This document shows positions 1 through 12,295 of a stretch of DNA of 64,000 bases, piece by piece. The notes beneath the pieces were generated by a model that was not told where the DNA came from, ran no database searches, and worked only from the letters and a program-made list of their open reading frames with translations. The translations under genes and the position numbers were made by a program. The DNA lies in assembly GCF_000203815.1 (NCBI RefSeq), contig NW_004457639.1:1178001-1242000 (forward strand), read 5' to 3'. Position 1 is the stretch's first letter; every line of letters begins with the position of its first letter. This DNA is from Cavenderia fasciculata. Taxonomy: Eukaryota > Evosea > Eumycetozoa > Acytosteliales > Cavenderiaceae.

Positions 1-708
1 ATTGCCATTTCACGTGTATTTAATCGTATCAAAGATCAAACCAATGGTTTCACAATACCTTGGAAATCGTTGGTCTCTGGAGGAGGACTGGATGATCAAC
101 AACAATCACCATCTATTCAATTGGAAAGTATTGAAATGTTAGATTATTTCATTGGGATGGGTAAAGGTGGAAATAGTATAGAGGCATTGACAAGGTTGTA
201 CCATTTCACGGACAAGGAATTTCAATATTGTTGGCAATTGCATGCATTTTTGTTTGAACGACGATATGGTATGGGACAGTACCATGTATGGATGGTACGG
301 GTATTTGCACCATTCTTTTTATTCAAGATGATGCTCTATCAAGAGGATACGGCCGATGTAGACAGTCCGAGACTAGTCATACACCACTCGGAAAGATTGT
401 TGGCCGAGTACAACACGTCCATATACCAACGTCGAGACGATATCAAGACACTGTACGACATTGAGGTTGCACCGATTCATTTCGAGTCGCAATCATTCTA
501 CCATGTCTATTCGATTGGACAGGAACTACTACAATACATAAACGACCGATACATCTCCAACAATGGTGTGGATGGTGGACTCGTCCACTATGACTTTATC
601 AAACCACTATGTATTGTCAAAAACTCTACAGATCAATTGGTTCAATTTTTAGTCACTAGAGGTTTTACTATCAACCAAAACAATAATAATAATAATTATA
701 ATAAATGA
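1..708 (+). CDS. 3' end of an unrecognised dictyostelid protein (5' truncated by window)
   Basis: The reading frame is open from the first base to a TGA at 706-708, so this is the C-terminal part of a gene that begins outside the window. About 235 residues are visible. They are mostly helical, with no motif I can name, and end in an Asn-rich tail written as AAT codons. The region resembles in style the large helical-repeat proteins further right, but I see no convincing alignment to them, so family membership is only a guess. No splice signals interrupt it. The gene is followed by an AAT/ATA-rich stretch and then the 3' end of the convergent gene at 807. Confidence 0.6.
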   Translation: MAISRVFNRIKDQTNGFTIPWKSLVSGGGLDDQQQSPSIQLESIEMLDYFIGMGKGGNSIEALTRLYHFTDKEFQYCWQLHAFLFERRYGMGQYHVWMVRVFAPFFLFKMMLYQEDTADVDSPRLVIHHSERLLAEYNTSIYQRRDDIKTLYDIEVAPIHFESQSFYHVYSIGQELLQYINDRYISNNGVDGGLVHYDFIKPLCIVKNSTDQLVQFLVTRGFTINQNNNNNNYNK

Positions 709-806
709 TAATAATAATAAATGATAATAATAATAATAATAATGGTAAATAATGTTTAATGTTTAATATTATTTTAATTTAAAAGGAGGACAGACACCAA
801 TATTTC

Positions 807-1210
807 TTATCTACGTGGTAAATCCATAACCGGATGATCCATGAATTGTCTAATTGAGAGATATTCACCTTCATCGTCCTTGTCTCTGGTGATGGAGATC
901 TCCGAGGAAGGCAGTTTATAGGTTTTTCCGTCATAGACAAGGGTCGACGATGGCGATTTAAACTTTGAATTCCAAACATCTGGACCGGAAGTTTGAAAAG
1001 ACCCTTCAAAATTAATAAAGAGAGGTTCGGGAAAGATCTTGGGGGAAGGGCCTAATTGGGCTATAAAGATAAAATTATTAAGTATTTAAAATATACTTTG
1101 GAGTTGGGTTCAATATTCTGTGGTGTGAAATATATATTTATATACATACCCATTCCTTCAACAATAGAAGTTCCTCCTGCAGCAACTATAGTAAATGTAG
1201 CTTTACTCAT
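807..1210 (-). CDS. Small two-exon hypothetical protein, 104 aa
   Basis: Exon 1 is 1210-1150 (starts MSKATFTIVAAGG), the intron is 1149-1061 (GTATGT...TTTATAG, 89 bp) and exon 2 is 1060-807 (ends DLPRR, stop TAA). The phase-1 join gives exactly 105 codons. I prefer this to the longest unspliced frame on the same strand because codon use, the Gly-rich start and the splice signals all agree. The product is small, soluble and hydrophilic: an N-terminal Ala/Gly-rich segment, then a Pro/Ser and Asp/Glu-rich body. I do not recognise a family. It faces the HAD phosphatase gene across about 320 bp that may hold a shared promoter. Confidence 0.7.
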
Positions 1211-1533
1211 ACTTTCTTTTATCTATATCTTACGATTATTTATTTAAATGATAAACAAATTCCAATTGAATTGAATAGACAAAAAGGAAGGAAGAAAAGG
1301 TGAGGAGGTGCAATGCTAATCATTGCAATGTGTAATTAAATTAAATTAAATCAATCATTAATTGAATGGGGGTCATAATTGTAATTTGGTTGGTAAGATG
1401 TTGATTGATTGAATGGGTTAAATAAACAATATCATGGTATGATTTTAGATCAGAAAAGGGTTTAAAAACAATTGCAACAATGCCCCACCTGTCTGTTTAT
1501 TTTTAAAAAAAGAAAGATCATTGTAGGGGTAAG

Positions 1534-2494
1534 ATGATAATGACCACCAATACTACTCCTAGTATAGATTTAAATCAACATGATGATCAGAGACATGCAT
1601 TTCTCGATTCAATAGACACACTTATCTTTGATTGTGATGGTGTGTTGTGGCTCGATCATCATGTCATCCCGGGTGCATGTGAAGCATTGGCAAAGTTTAG
1701 ATCGATGGGAAAGAAGATCAAGTTTGTCACAAACAATAGTACAATGACAAGACATCAATTCCTAGTCAAGATTCAATCATTTGGTATTGAATGTTCAATT
1801 GTATGCAATTTAAGTAAATAGATCAAATCAAATCAAATCATCTAACATTAATCTTTTTTCTATGTAGGATGAAATCTATGGTAGTGCATATGGTACTGCA
1901 TTATATTTAAAATCAATACAATTTAATAAGAAGATATTTATGATTGGTGAAGCTGGACTAGAGAATGAATTGAGGGATGCTGGATATAGTCCCATTAAAT
2001 TCAATACCGATCATACAGTATCGGGGATATCAAATGCTCAAAACATAGAGATTGAAAGAGATATTGGAGCTGTCATTGTTGGTATGGATACTTCATTGAC
2101 CTACTCTAAATGTGTCTATGCACACAAAGCAATCACTCAGATTCCAGGATGTATGTTTATAGCAACAAACACTGATCACAGTTACCCTGTACGTGATGGT
2201 ACTCTACCTGGAGCCGGATCAATCGTAACGATGATACAAAGCAGTACGAGCAAGGCACCAATCATTGTAGGTAAACCAGAAACACTCTTGATGGATGTCA
2301 TTATCAAAAACGAAGGGTTGGATCGATCAAGAACACTCATGGTTGGTGATCGTCTAAACACTGACATTCTCTTTGGTATCAATAGCGGCACGAAAACATT
2401 ACTTGTCCTAACCGGCATCTCAAACAAACAATCAATCATTGAAGAAAACATTATCCCTCATTTTATATTAAATACAATTGCTGATTTAATTTAA
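1534..2494 (+). CDS. HAD-superfamily phosphatase, phosphoglycolate/4-nitrophenyl phosphatase type
   Basis: Exon 1 is 1534-1800, the intron is 1801-1867 (GTATGC...TATGTAG) and exon 2 is 1868-2494; the phase-0 join gives 297 aa. HAD motif I is seen as FDCDGVLW near residues 32-39 (Asp nucleophile and general acid). Motif II is VTNNST, the motif III lysine lies in the GKPE segment, and motif IV is GDRLNTDI. The C2-type cap between motifs II and III, the spacing and the length fit the HAD IIA phosphoglycolate/pyridoxal/4-nitrophenyl phosphatase group, cytosolic enzymes that dephosphorylate small metabolites such as 2-phosphoglycolate. The exact substrate cannot be read from sequence. A later GTAAAT donor would break the frame, which fixes the 1801 donor. 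Confidence 0.88.
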
Positions 2495-2638
2495 TTTAAA
2501 AAAGATAATAGAATATAACTTAATATTTATTTATTTATTTAAATTATACATTTTATTTTATTTATTTATACACTTTTTAATTTTAATTATTATTATTATT
2601 ATTTCTATTTCCATTTCTTTCTTTGTTTCTTTCTTTTT

Positions 2639-5145
2639 TTATTTAAAGAAATAAAAATCATTAAAATCATAACCATTATCTAAAGTTAGATGAGACATTA
2701 AATTTGAATCTTTGGCAAGATAGAAATAAGTGGCTAAAGGGATCATGTTGTAGGATTGAATAGTGTTGCCTGAAAACATGTTACGAGGTGGTTGAATGTA
2801 GGTTCTTCGATCGGTTGGATTGTGAAATAGATTACTGTGAGCTGCAACGAGACGATCCAGTGCAAAACACAATTGATCAAAATCGAGTGGTAGGTTTTGA
2901 ATTGCTTTCTCTAGGATGACTGCTGTTGGTGACATCATGTCAGTGTAGAGACGTTTAAACTCGTCCATCAACATTTTAAACATATCGTCACTAACCAACA
3001 ATGAATGTGCCATCACTTTTGCGAAAAGTTGAGAGTTTACTCGAAAACTAGCATGTGAATTGATAAGGAGTGATAAGATATCTAGGTGATTGTTGGTGAC
3101 TGCTAGTACAATGGTTTCTTCGGTTGGTCGTAATGTTGGATTGGCAGCCATGAGAAATTGGGCGATTTCAAACCGACCCGATTTGGCTGCGTCTTGGAGT
3201 ACGTATTTAGTCTCTTTTTTAAAGACTGGTTCATAGTCTCCCAAAGAGTCAAAGTCGGGACTGTGTCCTATGATTTGGTCACCTTCTTGTTGATGACGTT
3301 CGACAATGTGTTGAAAGATGGTTTTAAAGAGTGGAATATTTTCCTGGGAACAGTAGAGCAGGTAGTGTGCAATATGTATCTCTGACTCTAAGAACCCCTC
3401 CAAATGGCCGTGTCGACTCATCAACTCGATGGTGGCCAGTGGAAACACCTCTTGGTACTCGCCAGCCACCATCAATTTAAGTGACGACGTTCCAATATGT
3501 GAAAAGAGGTAGTCTTGGTTATCCTCGGTTGCTCGGATGAGTGAAGTGGCCGATATACTCAACGACATCATTGAAGCAGACGACGAAGTAGTTGTCTTGA
3601 GTTCGTTAAACTTGTTTAAAATGATTTCGATTGATTGTCGGTCGTTGGTGGATAAAGCTGTTTCGAGTGCCTTTGATAGTGATTGTCTACTAGCATCCTT
3701 TGCTACAAAATCTACCAATTCATAGTCTCGTTGTTTAATTGCCAATGCCAAACAGTCACCACGAAGTTTATGCCAATGTTGTCCTCCACCAGACCCTTTA
3801 AAATAAATAGCATCCTCCATTGTTAATGGTCTTGGTTGTGGTTGTCGTAATAGTCCATTACCTGGTACATATTTAAATCGCTGTCCATTATCCTCTTGCT
3901 TTTCGAGTAATTGGAGAATATATATTGTACAATCGATGAGTGACCGAGAGAGTGGTTGGTTGACTGCCGTACCTAGTGTCGCCGACATGACTGCCTTTGC
4001 GCCAAGATCGTTTTGCATATAATACAAAAAATCAAGGTTGCTTGCTCCAATCGCCACCATATCTCTCTCGCGTCCTTCGGTTGGTTGATAAGAGAGTGAT
4101 CGTAACGTATCCAAATCAGCATACTCTACAATACACGCATCAAACAGTCTTGGCTGTACACCATTCTTTTTCATACTATATACACTCCAAAACCCATTAC
4201 TACTATTATTTTGTTGGTGGTATTGGTCATTTAATATATACTTTTTCTTCAAGTATAATTGTAACATGTCATGATTTAAATGTAACGGCGAGTCACTTGA
4301 TATATCATCCCAACAAAGATTTTTGATTAATCCTTCTTCGTTGATTATATCAATAATCTCCATTGCTCGTTCCATATCATCTTGCATGTTGATTCGGTAT
4401 GGCTCAGTGTTTTGACCGGTCGCTGTAAAGTGATTTGATAGTTTGTACATTTCAATGGCACGACCAACCAGTTGAGGATCGTTTGCAAAGACACAGGTCA
4501 CTGTCACTTGGTGCAGCAAGTTGGCACCATACTTTAGTCGTCGACTCGACAATAGTACCTTGGCCGTTTCAAGCGACGGTTTAAACTCTGACGTTAACAT
4601 GGTTGCCGATATATCATATTTCAAGTTATCGTCATTATCTATTTCTGGTTGATTATTATCTATCAATTTTATCAAGTATTCCAATACTCTAAATTGATTC
4701 ATTTTAATTGCAAATACTATTAAACTTGATAATTTCTTATCCTAAAGCAAATAAAAAAAAGAGTAGAGAGAGAGTAAGTAAAGATGATTATGATTTTATA
4801 CTTTTATTTATTTATACATACCAACATTGATTGATATTCACCTTGTTGTAGATTTGTTTGTAGTAGTGGGATAGATTTGATGACTTGGTCGATGGGATAG
4901 TGTTTGATGAATAGATCAACACGATTAAATCGTATTAAATCATAGAGACAGTACATATGACATTCCTTTCTTCTCTCTAGTTTTAGTTGTATATGTATCT
5001 TTCTAACATGTTCAAATATATTGTTTCTTATGAACTGATTATTAATGATTGAATGAAATAATCTTGAGTGATTGTGATGATCATTGCTGCTACTACTACT
5101 ACTAATTGTCATAGTTTGTTGATCTTCCTCTTCTTTGTTGTTCAT
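2639..5145 (-). CDS. Dictyostelid ankyrin-like helical-repeat protein with F-box-like N-terminus, 808 aa
   Basis: Exon 1 is 5145-4822, the intron is 4821-4742 (GTATGT...CTTTAG) and exon 2 is 4741-2639; the phase-0 join gives 808 aa. After a Ser/His-rich start, residues about 28-95 hold the module shared by all family members here: a helix like LFHSIINNQF, then IFEHVRKIHIQL, then a YDLIRF segment. The body has ankyrin-like helix pairs, for example AAKSGRFEIAQFLM followed by AVTNNHLDILSLLI. Such proteins are probably adaptors; the N-terminal module resembles an F-box, but that is inference. The frame is intact. It is the most divergent member in the window, on the opposite strand from the tandem array, and shares its intron position with the others. 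Confidence 0.8.
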
Positions 5146-5285
5146 CTATACACATCAATATCTCTTTTATCTCTATCTTTAATATTTCTTTCTAAATGAA
5201 AGAGTTCTTCCCAAATTTGGGACTTTGATTTTTTTTAATATTCTATTTTTTTTTTTTTTTGTTCGTACATATACTCATAAAGATA

Positions 5286-7724
5286 ATGGAAGATACAAAT
5301 AGAATAGAAAAGAATAAGATTAAAGTCCAATCTCATTCAATATCAACCCAGGTGTTCAAATTTATATTAAATCAATCATATCTTAGAAGATTGATATTCA
5401 ATCATGTCAGTTCTATTCACAAACAATTAGAGATTACAACTGTTAAAGTATCATCACTTTACACTCTGATTGATTATATTAGATATGGTTTAAATGATCT
5501 ATTCTTTAAACATATTGATCAACTTTGGTCATTGATGTTTCCTGATGATGGTAGATATAGAAATGATAATAATGGTGTAAGTGTCTAACTAGCTTGTGAA
5601 TTATAGATAGAACAATTTGATCGACTTACATATCACATTTTATCAATTGATAGAGATTAACTAGAATCATTACAACATCAATTGATTATCATAATGATAT
5701 AGTTTTAGAATACTTGTTGAATAGAATTAAAAAAGAGATTGGACCATTTCAAACGATGGTTAGAATCAATTACGATCACACAAAGACATTTTTGGGTAGT
5801 TATCAAATTGTAAACTGTATCAGTGCAAATATATTCAAGTTGTTGGTGGATGACAATGTGTTTATCGAATCTGATGATTTGTTGCAAAGAATGGCAAAGA
5901 CTACATTTACGGTGATTGGGGACACTGATACCATTCAAAATCTATTCCAACGATACAAACTCAAGAATCTTTGTTATTTATTTGCCGACACAACAAACGA
6001 CAACAAAACTATTACAATTTTCAAATACAAGAATGATTACGAGTTGATCCAAGTCTACAACGTAGTCAAAAAGGTGAATGGAATGATTGACACAAGAAGC
6101 AACATACATATATTTATTCAAGCATTGATATACGGCCGTTTCAAATTTATCAGCCATTTGCATCTATCCTTTCAGGACCCACAATTCAATGACTGGAGAC
6201 AGCATCTTGTTCCACTATTATCTCCATTCTCTACCAAAAATACCATAGAGAATGAAAGAAAGAGGGCACTTTTTAAAAATAGATCCTCTTTCTGGAGCAA
6301 AGAATTGTTTGCCAAATTTGGTAATGCAACAGACTTGGATTTCTTACAATACAAGTATTGGATTCATCTGATTTAATATCTTTTATCAGTAATCTATGGA
6401 GTTTCTCGGCATCTCTAGAGAATGGAGCAGAACAAGTTGTCAACCACATTTTAGCATTGTCGCCATTTGGTGGGTTCAAGTTTGTTACATGCCAAACAAA
6501 TTCAAACGTATCCATCCAATCTTTTGTTCACGTCGATACATTGATCTATTGTCTATGCATCGTTATTCTATTCTCTCAAACACCTATTCTCAAATAGTTC
6601 GATCAACACTCCAACAAGCTCCCATTGGAAAAGAGTATGAAGAATTGGATTATCTACTCAACTCTTCTTTCGGTCAACAACTAACAATTAATTTGGTAGA
6701 TGCGTTTGAATCAATCATTGATCATATGGGTGGTGATGACAGCCAACACTTGATTGAAAGATTGGTCGCTCATGTTCACCAACACCCCAATCGGTGTGCA
6801 TTGCCAGTCAAGTCTATATCCAAATTCATCAACTCTAACCACCCCGGTCGGGATCAGTTCATTTCTTTTGTGAGAACCATCACCAATGAGATATTACCAG
6901 ACTTATATAAATTCCCGTACAATCCAATGCCTCATCTTCTTCACCCATCAATTGTCGCAAGCATTTCAAAACAATTTGATGGTTATTCATATTACTTTCT
7001 GACAAGTGCAGCCATGTCAAATGATTTTGAACTGTACAAACGTATTTATAAATTACTTGGTAAGAATCCTCTAAGAATGGACCACTATTCAATCAAAATG
7101 ATTCTTTCAATTATCAATGCAGGTTACCATGAAATTGCATCACAAATATTGGATTTCAACCCTCCAATCAAACTATTGCCACCACCTCAAGGAAAGATGC
7201 CTTTAAAAAAGTGTATCAATCTTTTGTTTCCTTTATGTTTTAGTTTTATTATGGCTGGATATTGGAAATCTGCCAATACATTAATTGAAATTGTACAACC
7301 AAAAAAACAACATGAAATAATCTATTATGCAATTGAATTGACAGACGATCAATTCAGCTCACTTTGGAAGAGATATTCAAAGGATATTGAAATTTCAAAA
7401 TGGTTAGATTATCCAATGCATCATCTCAAACATTTAAAATATGATCAAAAGTTTTTTAATCATTTACAAAGAATCTATAACCATATCAAACAAGATCAAC
7501 TTGATCAATACCAATTCATCAAATATCCAATGAATCCACCTCCATTGATAATTGAATATATTGGAATTTGGAATCAATGTTTACAAAATTATTATTTCCA
7601 AAACAATAATATTAATAATAATAATAATAATAATAGAATAGTAAATAATTATACTCAAAAAGAATATGAAGACTTTATGAGTTGGGCAATTGAATTTGGT
7701 TTCATCATTCCAAAGTTGGAATAA
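5286..7724 (+). pseudogene. Frameshifted copy of the MEDTN-type helical-repeat family
   Basis: Exon 1 is 5286-5576 (starts MEDTNRIEKNK), the intron runs to 5653, and exon 2 begins at 5654 with RLTRIITTSIDYHND. Against the intact paralog at 9606, the frame must shift once near 6350-6370 (the first frame then stops at 6374) and again near 6490-6520 before the PIFCSRRYIDL segment. After that it runs cleanly to 7724. Both shifts are in the same direction, as single-base losses would give. A 35-bp GT...AG interval at the first shift could be spliced in frame, but it is shorter than any other intron here. Probably a recent pseudogene; a sequencing indel at either site is the alternative. Confidence 0.75.
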
Positions 7725-7854
7725 AAAAATCTAAAAAGATTATTTTGTTTTTCCTCAAAGTAGATATATATACCAACGATTGCATAATAATTAATTCAAT
7801 ACCTCATCATTTGTTTGTTTATTTGATTGATTGATTGTTGTTGGACTATTTTTT

Positions 7855-9039
7855 TTATGAATGGTATGGTGGGTTACAAGTGGCTGTTATTATTTGTCCA
7901 TTCATACATTTTGGTTGACTTATTTGTAGATTTTGTGATGTCATGTAATGAATGGAACATCCATTACGGGGTGACCCCGATCCACCTGATCCAGAGGTAC
8001 TACCACTCGTTGGAATATTCATATTTGAACCATTTGGATCACCCGATGAGAATTGACCTGTCGACAAGATACTGCCACCTTCACCGGTACCAGTGGCAGC
8101 TCCACTGACGCCACCGCCCGACGAGACAACCGGCACTAAAATTCCGTCATTATAGATCGATAGTTTGACGTAGGTTTGGTTACATGCAAGAGTTGCAAAA
8201 AAGACAGAGTTGATTGCACTACTACCTCCACTTCCTGATCCAGTACTATATCCATTTCCTGTTCCAGTATTAAATCCACCACCAGTCAATCCAGTACTAA
8301 CAGTTCCCAATAATTCAATGCTACTACCACTATTTGCAAAATCATACTCCTCTTCTCTCTCCTCCTCTTGAAGGATTTGATTGTGATTAAAGTTGATAAA
8401 GTCCAAGAAATCAAGATACTTGTCCAAGAAATCCATTGAGTTTATCTTTTCGATGTTTTGGTGTAAAACAGATCCTGAAGATCCAGACCCTGATGAAGCA
8501 GAGGCACTACCGCTACTTGTAGGGGGAGTGGGAAGCACCAATCTCGAGATGGTCATACACTTGTAGGTTGGTACCCAACGGTAACTAGTGAGAGATGATG
8601 GACCGATATTACAGGTATCATAGGTCGCGTAGGACATTGAACGGGCTGGAACAGATGGAAGTGTGTCTGAGCACGTGTAGGTATTGTAGAAACCTCTGGC
8701 TAGAGGCTGGAGTGCGTTGCAGGCACCAGAGGTATATTGTGTAGTATTCTGGATTGTTTGACACTCTGTATCGTTGTATATTTGAATAGTGACAATGTTG
8801 TTGTCGTCACAAGATACTTCTTGTCCATTGAAACATACTCCTGATTTAAAAACAATACCGCCCATACTCGAACTCTCCAAATCACATTGTGCTTCGTTGA
8901 ACGCTTCAACTATCACCCATGGTGATGATGATGATGACGAAGATGATTGAGCAGAAGTAGTAGTAGTAGTAGTAACAACTATAATAGTAAATAGTAGTGT
9001 TACAAATACAAATAATCTATTATTATTATTATAATACAT
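7855..9039 (-). CDS. Secreted Cys-containing protein with Gly/Ser-rich linkers
   Basis: Start chosen at 9039 (MYYNNNNRLFVFV...), 15 codons inside the longest frame, because it is directly followed by a strong signal-peptide hydrophobic core. About 394 aa. After a Thr/Ser stretch comes a Cys-rich domain (WVIVEAFNEAQCDLE, later EVSCDDNN, ECQTIQN, YTCSDT and YKCMT), interrupted by Gly/Ser/Ala-rich and Glu-rich linkers. A final segment has three more Cys (LACNQTY, NGCSIHY, ATCNPPY). The pattern fits a secreted or cell-surface dictyostelid protein stabilised by disulfides. I cannot name the family; several NxS/T sites are visible. It is transcribed convergently with the copy at 5286 and divergently from the one at 9606. 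Confidence 0.7.
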   Translation of the reverse strand: MYYNNNNRLFVFVTLLFTIIVVTTTTTTSAQSSSSSSSSPWVIVEAFNEAQCDLESSSMGGIVFKSGVCFNGQEVSCDDNNIVTIQIYNDTECQTIQNTTQYTSGACNALQPLARGFYNTYTCSDTLPSVPARSMSYATYDTCNIGPSSLTSYRWVPTYKCMTISRLVLPTPPTSSGSASASSGSGSSGSVLHQNIEKINSMDFLDKYLDFLDFINFNHNQILQEEEREEEYDFANSGSSIELLGTVSTGLTGGGFNTGTGNGYSTGSGSGGSSAINSVFFATLACNQTYVKLSIYNDGILVPVVSSGGGVSGAATGTGEGGSILSTGQFSSGDPNGSNMNIPTSGSTSGSGGSGSPRNGCSIHYMTSQNLQISQPKCMNGQIITATCNPPYHS

Positions 9040-9084
9040 TTTGTTAAGTAAATATATGAATAAGAGATGAGTCTCTTTGAGCAA

Positions 9085-9605
9085 CTATTTATAATGAGAC
9101 ACCATGATGTTGCGTCGGAGGATAGGTGTTGTAGTTGTAGTAGTTGATTTCAAGATATTTTCTCTTGATGGAATTCCGTTCTATTCAAGAAGAACCTAAC
9201 CAAACCATCAATAAAAATTGTCGATGCTTATTCCTCTCTGTTCGATGGAACGCGACGACGAGATATTTTGGATAAAATAAATAATTTAATTTTAAATAAT
9301 TATACCAAACCAGTATTTGTAATAGACGAATAATACGTAGTGCCCTTGATAAATTAATTAATCAGCTGTCAGATAGATAAATAATGTGTAATTTACATAA
9401 TAATAGAATAGAAAATAAATATACTTGAATTTGGTTCATCCCAACTTTTCTTTGGGTTGGAATAAAAAAATCTAAAAAGATAATTTTGTTTTAGTTTTCC
9501 TCGAAGAAGATATTTTCGAATTTTTTCAGATGACGCCTTCTTCACATGTGTTAGATGTCATATTTTGTTATTGGTCAGAGAGACAGATACACATACAGAT
9601 AGATA
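9085..9605. other. Intergenic region between divergent genes
   Basis: About 520 bp of AT-rich DNA that must contain the promoters of the secreted-protein gene (minus) and the helical-repeat gene at 9606 (plus). It contains a family-tail relic at 9426-9500, listed separately. No RNA gene or further ORF seen. Confidence 0.6.
9426..9500 (+). repeat. Relic of a family-member 3' end upstream of an intact copy
   Basis: This stretch reads like the last codons plus 3' flank of the copy ending at 7724: GAATTTGG-TTCATC, then GTTGGAATAAAAAAATC and TAAAAAGAT-ATTTTG, with small gaps. It lies about 110 bp before the start of the next paralog, as expected if the duplicated unit ran from one gene's tail to the next gene's end. 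Confidence 0.7.
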
Positions 9606-12156
9606 ATGGAAGATATAAATACAAGAGAAAAGAAAAAGATGAAAGCACCAACTACTTTATCATCAACATTATTCAAATCTATACTTAACCATTCGTATCT
9701 TAGAAGTTTGATATTCAATCATGTTAGTTCTATTCACAAGCAGTTAGATATTACAACTGTTAAAGTATCATCACTCAATACTGCCAATGATTATATTCGA
9801 TATGGTTTGAATGATCTATTCTTTAAACATATAGATCAACTTTGGTCATTGATGTTTCCCGATGATTATAGAAATGATAATGTATGTAATATAATAGGCA
9901 GATAGATAGATAGATAAACAATTGTTATAAATACTGACTCATTATTTATTCAATTTAATCTTGAAGAAAATAACTAAAATAATGACAACAGCAATTGATT
10001 ATCATAATGATAGAGTATTGGAATACTTGTTGAATAGAATAAAGAGAGAGAGTGGACCTTTTCAAACAATGGTTACTGTCAATTACGAAAAGAAACGAGC
10101 AAGTCATATAGTCAAACTACTAAGTGCAAATGTGTTTAATCTATTGGTAGATGACAATGTACAAATAGAGTCTGATGGTTTATTACATAGAATGGCAAAG
10201 ACTGCAATCATGGTAGTTGGAGATGTAGATGTCATCAGACACTTGTTTAATCGATACAACCTCGTCGACAATCTTTCCTCACTCTTTACAGAGTATCAAC
10301 AAGCGGGTTGTGCATCTCCAACAGCCATGAAAGAATTATTCGAGAAAAAGACAGACCTAGAGTTGATCGAGTTGTACCGTGCAGTCATCAAAGTCAACAA
10401 AAATGATGGCACTAGAAGCCAGACTGAAAACATTTTGAATGCATTGGCCAATGACCGTATCAAACTCGTTCAAAACATCTTGAACGTATCCTCAAGACGA
10501 GATAATCACATGAGTGATTGGAAACGAAGCGTCTCGTGGCAACTATTTTCACCGTATGCAACCAAAAAGACAAGTGAGAATGTTCGCAAGAATGAACTCA
10601 ACCATTTCTCACTGTCATGGGATCGCTACGATTACGATGATCAAGGATTATTGGAAAAGTTCAAAAATGGAACAGACATTGACATGCTTGAATTCATGGT
10701 ATCACGACAGAACAGCAACTCTGCAGCATTCAAAGAGTTTATCAATCAAAAATGGCCGTTTCCTCTATCACTTGCATCTGCATCTTCAAAAGAGGCAGTA
10801 TCATTCTTACTAGAGTATGCTCAAAAAGATGGTACCTTTGTCATCAATGTCGGCACAAACTATCCGTATCATCCCATCAAAGAGATCGATCCCATCTTTT
10901 GCTCGCGTCACTATATTGATCTCTTTTCAAAGTATGTTGTATTTAGATACTCCACATCATCTTCTACATCCAATATCGTCCGATCAACACTCCGACAAGC
11001 ACCCAAAGGTCAAGAGTATGAAGAATTGGATTATGTACTCAAATCAAAGTTTTGTCATAATTTAAATATCGATTTTGCAGACTCTCTTGCGTCAATCATT
11101 GACTTGTCTAGTGATGATGGAAATGAACATTTCATTGAAAGATTGGTAGCATATGCAAACGAATACCCTACAAAATGTCTATTTCCAATGGAATCAGTTC
11201 ACAAGTACACCCAAGATGATTATCATGGTCGTGATCAATTCTTGTCAGTCGTTGCAAGAGTACTTGATGAATGTGGAATCGATGAAACTGATGACGAACC
11301 TATATTCATAACTGGAGAGAGTGACAAGTGGATACTACCACCTTTACTAGTTGAAACGATGGCTGACCAGTTGAGTGTCTATCACTACTACTTTTATCTG
11401 TCAAGTGCAGCCATGACAACCAACATGGAACTCTACAAAAAGATGTTTAAACTATGTTCAGAGGGAAACAAAGTCGACAGTTTTGATCTAGTCAGAATCG
11501 TTTCATTGTTGGTCAATGCAGGACACTATGCATTTACAAAGGAATTCATCATCAACTCATACATTGATTTGACAGCCGAGAAACCAAAAACATTGAAAAA
11601 ATCAATGGACATTATATTCCAATTATACTTTGATTTGGTTAAAAAGGGTACACTGGCAAAAGAGGATGATGGTATGGATATTGACCAACAAGACTATCAA
11701 GAATTGGCTGAAGAAATTTTAAATCTATTACCAACTGAAAATCAATTTGAAATACTGTATTATGCAATGGACATGACTGATGATCAGTTCAATAATATTT
11801 GGGACCAATTCTACAATGATTCAAATGTTGGAGATTGGTTGGTAGACCCATCAAAACATTTAGAATCATTAAAATACAATCAAAAATTCTTTAATCATCT
11901 TGAAAGATTGTATAGACTCTATCAACAAGATCAACTTGACAGACACCAAACTATCAAATATCCAATGAATCCACCTCCATTGATAATAGAATATATTGGA
12001 ATTTGGAATCAATGTATACAAAATTATTATTTCAACAACAAAGATAATAATAGTAATAATAATAGAATAGTCACAAATTATACTCAAAAAGAATATGATC
12101 ATTTTATGAAATTGGCAATTGAAATTGGTTTCATTCCAGACAAGGAATTAAAATAA
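9606..12156 (+). CDS. Intact MEDIN-type helical-repeat family protein, 821 aa
   Basis: Exon 1 is 9606-9881, the intron is 9882-9966 (GTATGT...TTGAAG) and exon 2 is 9967-12156; phase-0 join, 821 aa with no interruption. Residues about 18-90 are the shared module (SYLRSLIFNHVSSIHKQLDI, then a YIRYGLNDLFFKHIDQLWS segment). The body carries many short helical pairs reminiscent of degenerate ankyrin or ARM-type repeats, with family landmarks DPIFCSRHYIDLFS, LSSAAMTTNMELYKKM, YAMDMTDDQF and the near-invariant tail IKYPMNPPPLIIEYIGIWNQ. Cellular role unknown. Of the four MEDxN copies between 5.3 and 18.2 kb this is the only one open from end to end, so it serves as the reference for locating frameshifts in its neighbours. 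Confidence 0.82.
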
Positions 12157-12295
12157 ATAAATAGAAATGGACTTATATTCATAATAATAAATATAATAAA
12201 ATCAGAGTTGGTGCTATAAAGTTGTACAATTTAATTTATTCAATGTAAATGTTTAGTTTAGACTGCTGGCGAGAGTAATATGTATGACATATTAC

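Noticed and set aside
779-1009. Unspliced minus-strand ORF of 76 codons
   Set aside because: It lies in a different register from the better supported spliced small gene 807-1210, has no ATG-context support and an incoherent composition.
1056-1247. Plus-strand hydrophobic ORF of 63 codons
   Set aside because: No ATG start, and it overlaps the intron and first exon of the opposite-strand small gene.
6337-6392. A 35-bp GT...AG intron that would repair the first frameshift of the 5286 copy
   Set aside because: Much shorter than every other intron in the window, and the paralogs have coding sequence at that point.
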